A DNA stretch of 7,037 bases, from assembly GCA_051953655.1 (NCBI GenBank), contig JBQCIO010000306.1, positions 1 to 7,037 on the forward strand. Direction: 5' to 3'. This stretch comes from JBQCHF01 sp051953655. GTDB lineage: Bacteria; Actinomycetota; Actinomycetes; Motilibacterales; Motilibacteraceae. The position numbers were made by a program, and so were the translations under genes. Of this stretch, positions 5,597-7,037 are shown one piece after another; position 1 is the stretch's first letter; every line of letters starts with the position of its first letter. The notes under the pieces were generated by a model. The model searched no databases and was not told where the DNA came from. It saw only the letters and a list, made by a program, of their open reading frames with translations.

Positions 5597-6175
5597 ATGA
5601 CGGCGCCACTGCCCACCCCCACGCTGCACACCGCGCGGCTTCGGCTACGCCCCTTCGACGACGCCGACGCGGACGACCTGTTCGCACTGCAGAGCAACGC
5701 TCACGTGCTGCGCTACTGGGATGCGCCTCCGTGGAGCGAGCGACAGCAGGCCGGGCGGTTCCTCACCACGTGCCGGCAGATGGCAGAGGACGGCAGCGGG
5801 GCGAGGTTGGCCGTGGACCGCGCCACCGACGGGACCTTCATCGGCTGGTGCAGCCTGGCCCGGTGGAACCCCGACTTCCGCAGCGCCTCGCTGGGCTACT
5901 GCTTCCAGGAAGCCGTGTGGGGCCAGGGCTACGCCACGGAGGCCGCAGGCGCGCTCCTGGACTGGGCCTTCGACACCCTCGACCTCAACCGCGTGCAAGC
6001 CCAGGCCGACACGCGCAACGTGGCGTCTGCCCGCGTGCTGGAGAAGCTCGGCTTCCTCCGCGAGGGGACCCTGCGGGAGGACTGCGTCGTGAACGGCGAG
6101 GTCTCGGACTCGTGGGTCTACGGGCTGCTCAGGCGGGAGTGGCGGCGGTCGAGCGAGGCATGCCCTGCCCGCTGA
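5597..6175 (+). CDS. GNAT family N-acetyltransferase (RimJ/RimL-like)
   Basis: A 192-residue Gcn5-related acetyltransferase of the RimJ/RimL (Acetyltransf_3) type, which moves acetyl from acetyl-CoA to a protein N-terminus or a small amine. Seen in order: LHTARLRLRPFDDADADDLFAL (residues 10-31), a classical RimJ/L opening; GWCSLARW (83-90); the acetyl-CoA pyrophosphate loop region LGYCFQEAVWGQGYATEA (99-116), with Q-G-Y-A in the expected place; and NRVQAQADTRNVASARVLEKLGF (131-153), with the Asn and following helix typical of the family, then REGTLREDCVVNGE. Length matches the family. The ATG at 5597 has the strongest ribosome site in the window, AGGAGGGG (5587-5594). The gene stands alone: 112 bp from the methyltransferase and convergent with the HNH gene. 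Whether it is a true ribosomal-protein acetyltransferase or acts on a drug or metabolite cannot be told. Confidence 0.92.
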   Translation: MTAPLPTPTLHTARLRLRPFDDADADDLFALQSNAHVLRYWDAPPWSERQQAGRFLTTCRQMAEDGSGARLAVDRATDGTFIGWCSLARWNPDFRSASLGYCFQEAVWGQGYATEAAGALLDWAFDTLDLNRVQAQADTRNVASARVLEKLGFLREGTLREDCVVNGEVSDSWVYGLLRREWRRSSEACPAR

Positions 6176-6184
6176 AGCCGGGCA
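6166..6184. terminator. candidate hairpin enclosing the acetyltransferase stop
   Basis: TGCCCG (6166-6171) is perfectly complementary to CGGGCA (6179-6184), with a 7-nt loop that contains the TGA stop (6173-6175). It lies between the convergent GNAT and HNH genes and is symmetric, so it could serve both. There is no T-tract. The remaining intergenic bases to 6242 hold only a weaker GTCTC/GAGAC inverted repeat (6195-6199 and 6210-6214). Confidence 0.35.
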
Positions 6185-6242
6185 CCATCACGACGTCTCA
6201 GAGCAGCCGGAGACAGCGAGCTGAACTAGGACCGCCTACCGG

Positions 6243-7037
6243 TCAGAACGGCAGGGGGTCTTCGGGAAGGCCCCAACCCTCGGCGGAGTCCCGCCTCGGC
6301 GCCCAGGGGTTCTTGGGCGGGTCGCCTTCGTCGGCGAGGAGTCTGGGTGGCGGGGTGCGATATCGCCGGCCGGAGCGGGTGATGATCTCGACGCTGCCGT
6401 CGTCGAGGACGTCGGAGTCGAGCAGGCCGCAGGTCTTCAGGGCGTGGTGCAGGCCGCATCTGGGGCACAGGTTGTGGGTGTCGGTCCGCCCGCCGGCCTC
6501 GGGGTGGTGGTGGTCGTAGGGGACGGTGTGGTCGCCCTGGGACCAGTGGAACGGCTGGGTGCAGTGCGGGTGCACGCACCGGGGCCGGACCGCTTCGAGG
6601 TGCCGCCAGATCGCCGCGGTCGGCTTGGACTTCACGGTCGCCAGCGGGGCGCCGGTCTGGTCGGTCACCGCGACCGTCCACGCCGTCGCGGCCAGGTTCA
6701 GCTCACCCAGCACGCCGGCCGGCAGGGCCCCGAAGCCGGGGACCTCGACCGGGTTCTTCGCCAGCCCCAGAGCCGTCTCCAGGTCCACCGCGACCACGGG
6801 CAGCACCTCCCGCCCGTGCACGGTGACCGGCTGGCCGCCGCGCACCGCGCGGGTGCCGTGCTCGAGGAGGTTCTCCATCCCGTCGACCAGCCAGGAGCCC
6901 ATCCGGATCCGGTAGACCCGGTCCCGCTCGTCCTTGGCCGCCTGCACCTCGGCCAGCGCCCGCAGCGCCTGGGGTGAGCACTCCCCGTGCGCCTTCACCG
7001 CGCGGCGGTGCTCGGCCTGGGCGTTCTCCACCGCCTG
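6243..7037 (-). CDS. HNH endonuclease domain protein, DUF222/13E12-repeat type, C-terminal part (5' end outside window)
   Basis: At least 264 residues, with the frame still open at the right edge, so the GTG at 7031 is probably internal. Family members are usually 400-500 residues, with DUF222 in front and HNH at the end. Counting from 7031, the HNH/zinc module is about residues 151-200: C152 and C157, then D167-H168 (GDHTVPY), GGRTDTHNL with N187, C189-P-R-C192, H195-H196 and K199. That is the full CxxxxC...DH...GGxT...N...CxxC..HH..K pattern, so the nuclease core looks intact. The upstream half (helical, with DERDRVYRIRMGSWLVDGM) resembles the DUF222 C-terminal region. Proteins of this type occur in many copies in actinobacteria, known as the REP13E12 family in Mycobacterium. 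The cellular role is not established; a DNA-nicking or mobile-element role is inferred from the HNH fold. Confidence 0.88.
   Translation of the reverse strand, partial: QAVENAQAEHRRAVKAHGECSPQALRALAEVQAAKDERDRVYRIRMGSWLVDGMENLLEHGTRAVRGGQPVTVHGREVLPVVAVDLETALGLAKNPVEVPGFGALPAGVLGELNLAATAWTVAVTDQTGAPLATVKSKPTAAIWRHLEAVRPRCVHPHCTQPFHWSQGDHTVPYDHHHPEAGGRTDTHNLCPRCGLHHALKTCGLLDSDVLDDGSVEIITRSGRRYRTPPPRLLADEGDPPKNPWAPRRDSAEGWGLPEDPLPF

Noticed and set aside
6195..6214. GTCTC/GAGAC inverted repeat as a terminator for the HNH gene
   Set aside because: A 5-bp stem with a 10-nt loop and no T-tract is too weak to support on its own.
6444..6977. A 177-codon + strand frame antisense to the HNH gene
   Set aside because: The opposite strand encodes an intact HNH motif with all key Cys/His/Asn residues, and this frame shows none.
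1..7037. A novel defence, secretion or biosynthetic gene cluster
   Set aside because: The genes belong to common families, alternate in strand, have gaps with terminator-like stems and show no shared pathway. The only nuclease-like gene is cut by the edge and has no system partners visible.

Overview
The window is very GC-rich (above 70% by eye), tightly packed, and its genes mostly carry G or C at the third codon position. It starts genes on GTG as well as ATG and contains a 13E12/DUF222-type HNH protein. All this points to a chromosome segment of a high-GC actinobacterium. The gene mix would fit a Geodermatophilaceae-like or similar soil genus, but that is inference and no marker gene fixes the taxon.

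Layout, left to right. (1) The C-terminal part of a penicillin acylase family Ntn-hydrolase runs off the left edge (1-996, +). (2) Convergent with it, sharing a CTAG stop tetranucleotide, is an AraC-type regulator with a DUF6597-like N-terminal region (993-1886, -). (3) Divergent from that, with 42 bp between start codons, is a VOC/PhnB-like protein (1929-2447, +). (4) Convergent after 20 bp is a 12-TM MFS_3-type exporter (2468-3739, -). (5) Divergent from the exporter across a 103-bp, locally AT-richer gap is a LysR regulator (3843-4688, +), the natural candidate controller of the exporter. (6) A class I SAM-dependent methyltransferase follows (4786-5484, +), preceded by a strong leader hairpin. 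(7) A RimJ/RimL-like GNAT acetyltransferase comes next (5597-6175, +), with a 7-bp tandem repeat immediately before its ribosome binding site. (8) Convergent at the right edge is the C-terminal part of an HNH endonuclease-like DUF222 protein (6243 to the edge, -).

Functionally this reads as two regulator/target pairs (AraC with VOC; LysR with MFS), then two stand-alone small-molecule or protein modification enzymes, flanked by two genes cut by the window. No gap exceeds 112 bp and I see no tRNA, rRNA, CRISPR array, insertion sequence or prophage module. I found no convincing new multi-gene system. The most interesting items are non-coding: the methyltransferase leader hairpin with a competing alternative fold, the heptamer tandem repeat before the acetyltransferase, and the stop-codon-associated hairpins at gene ends.
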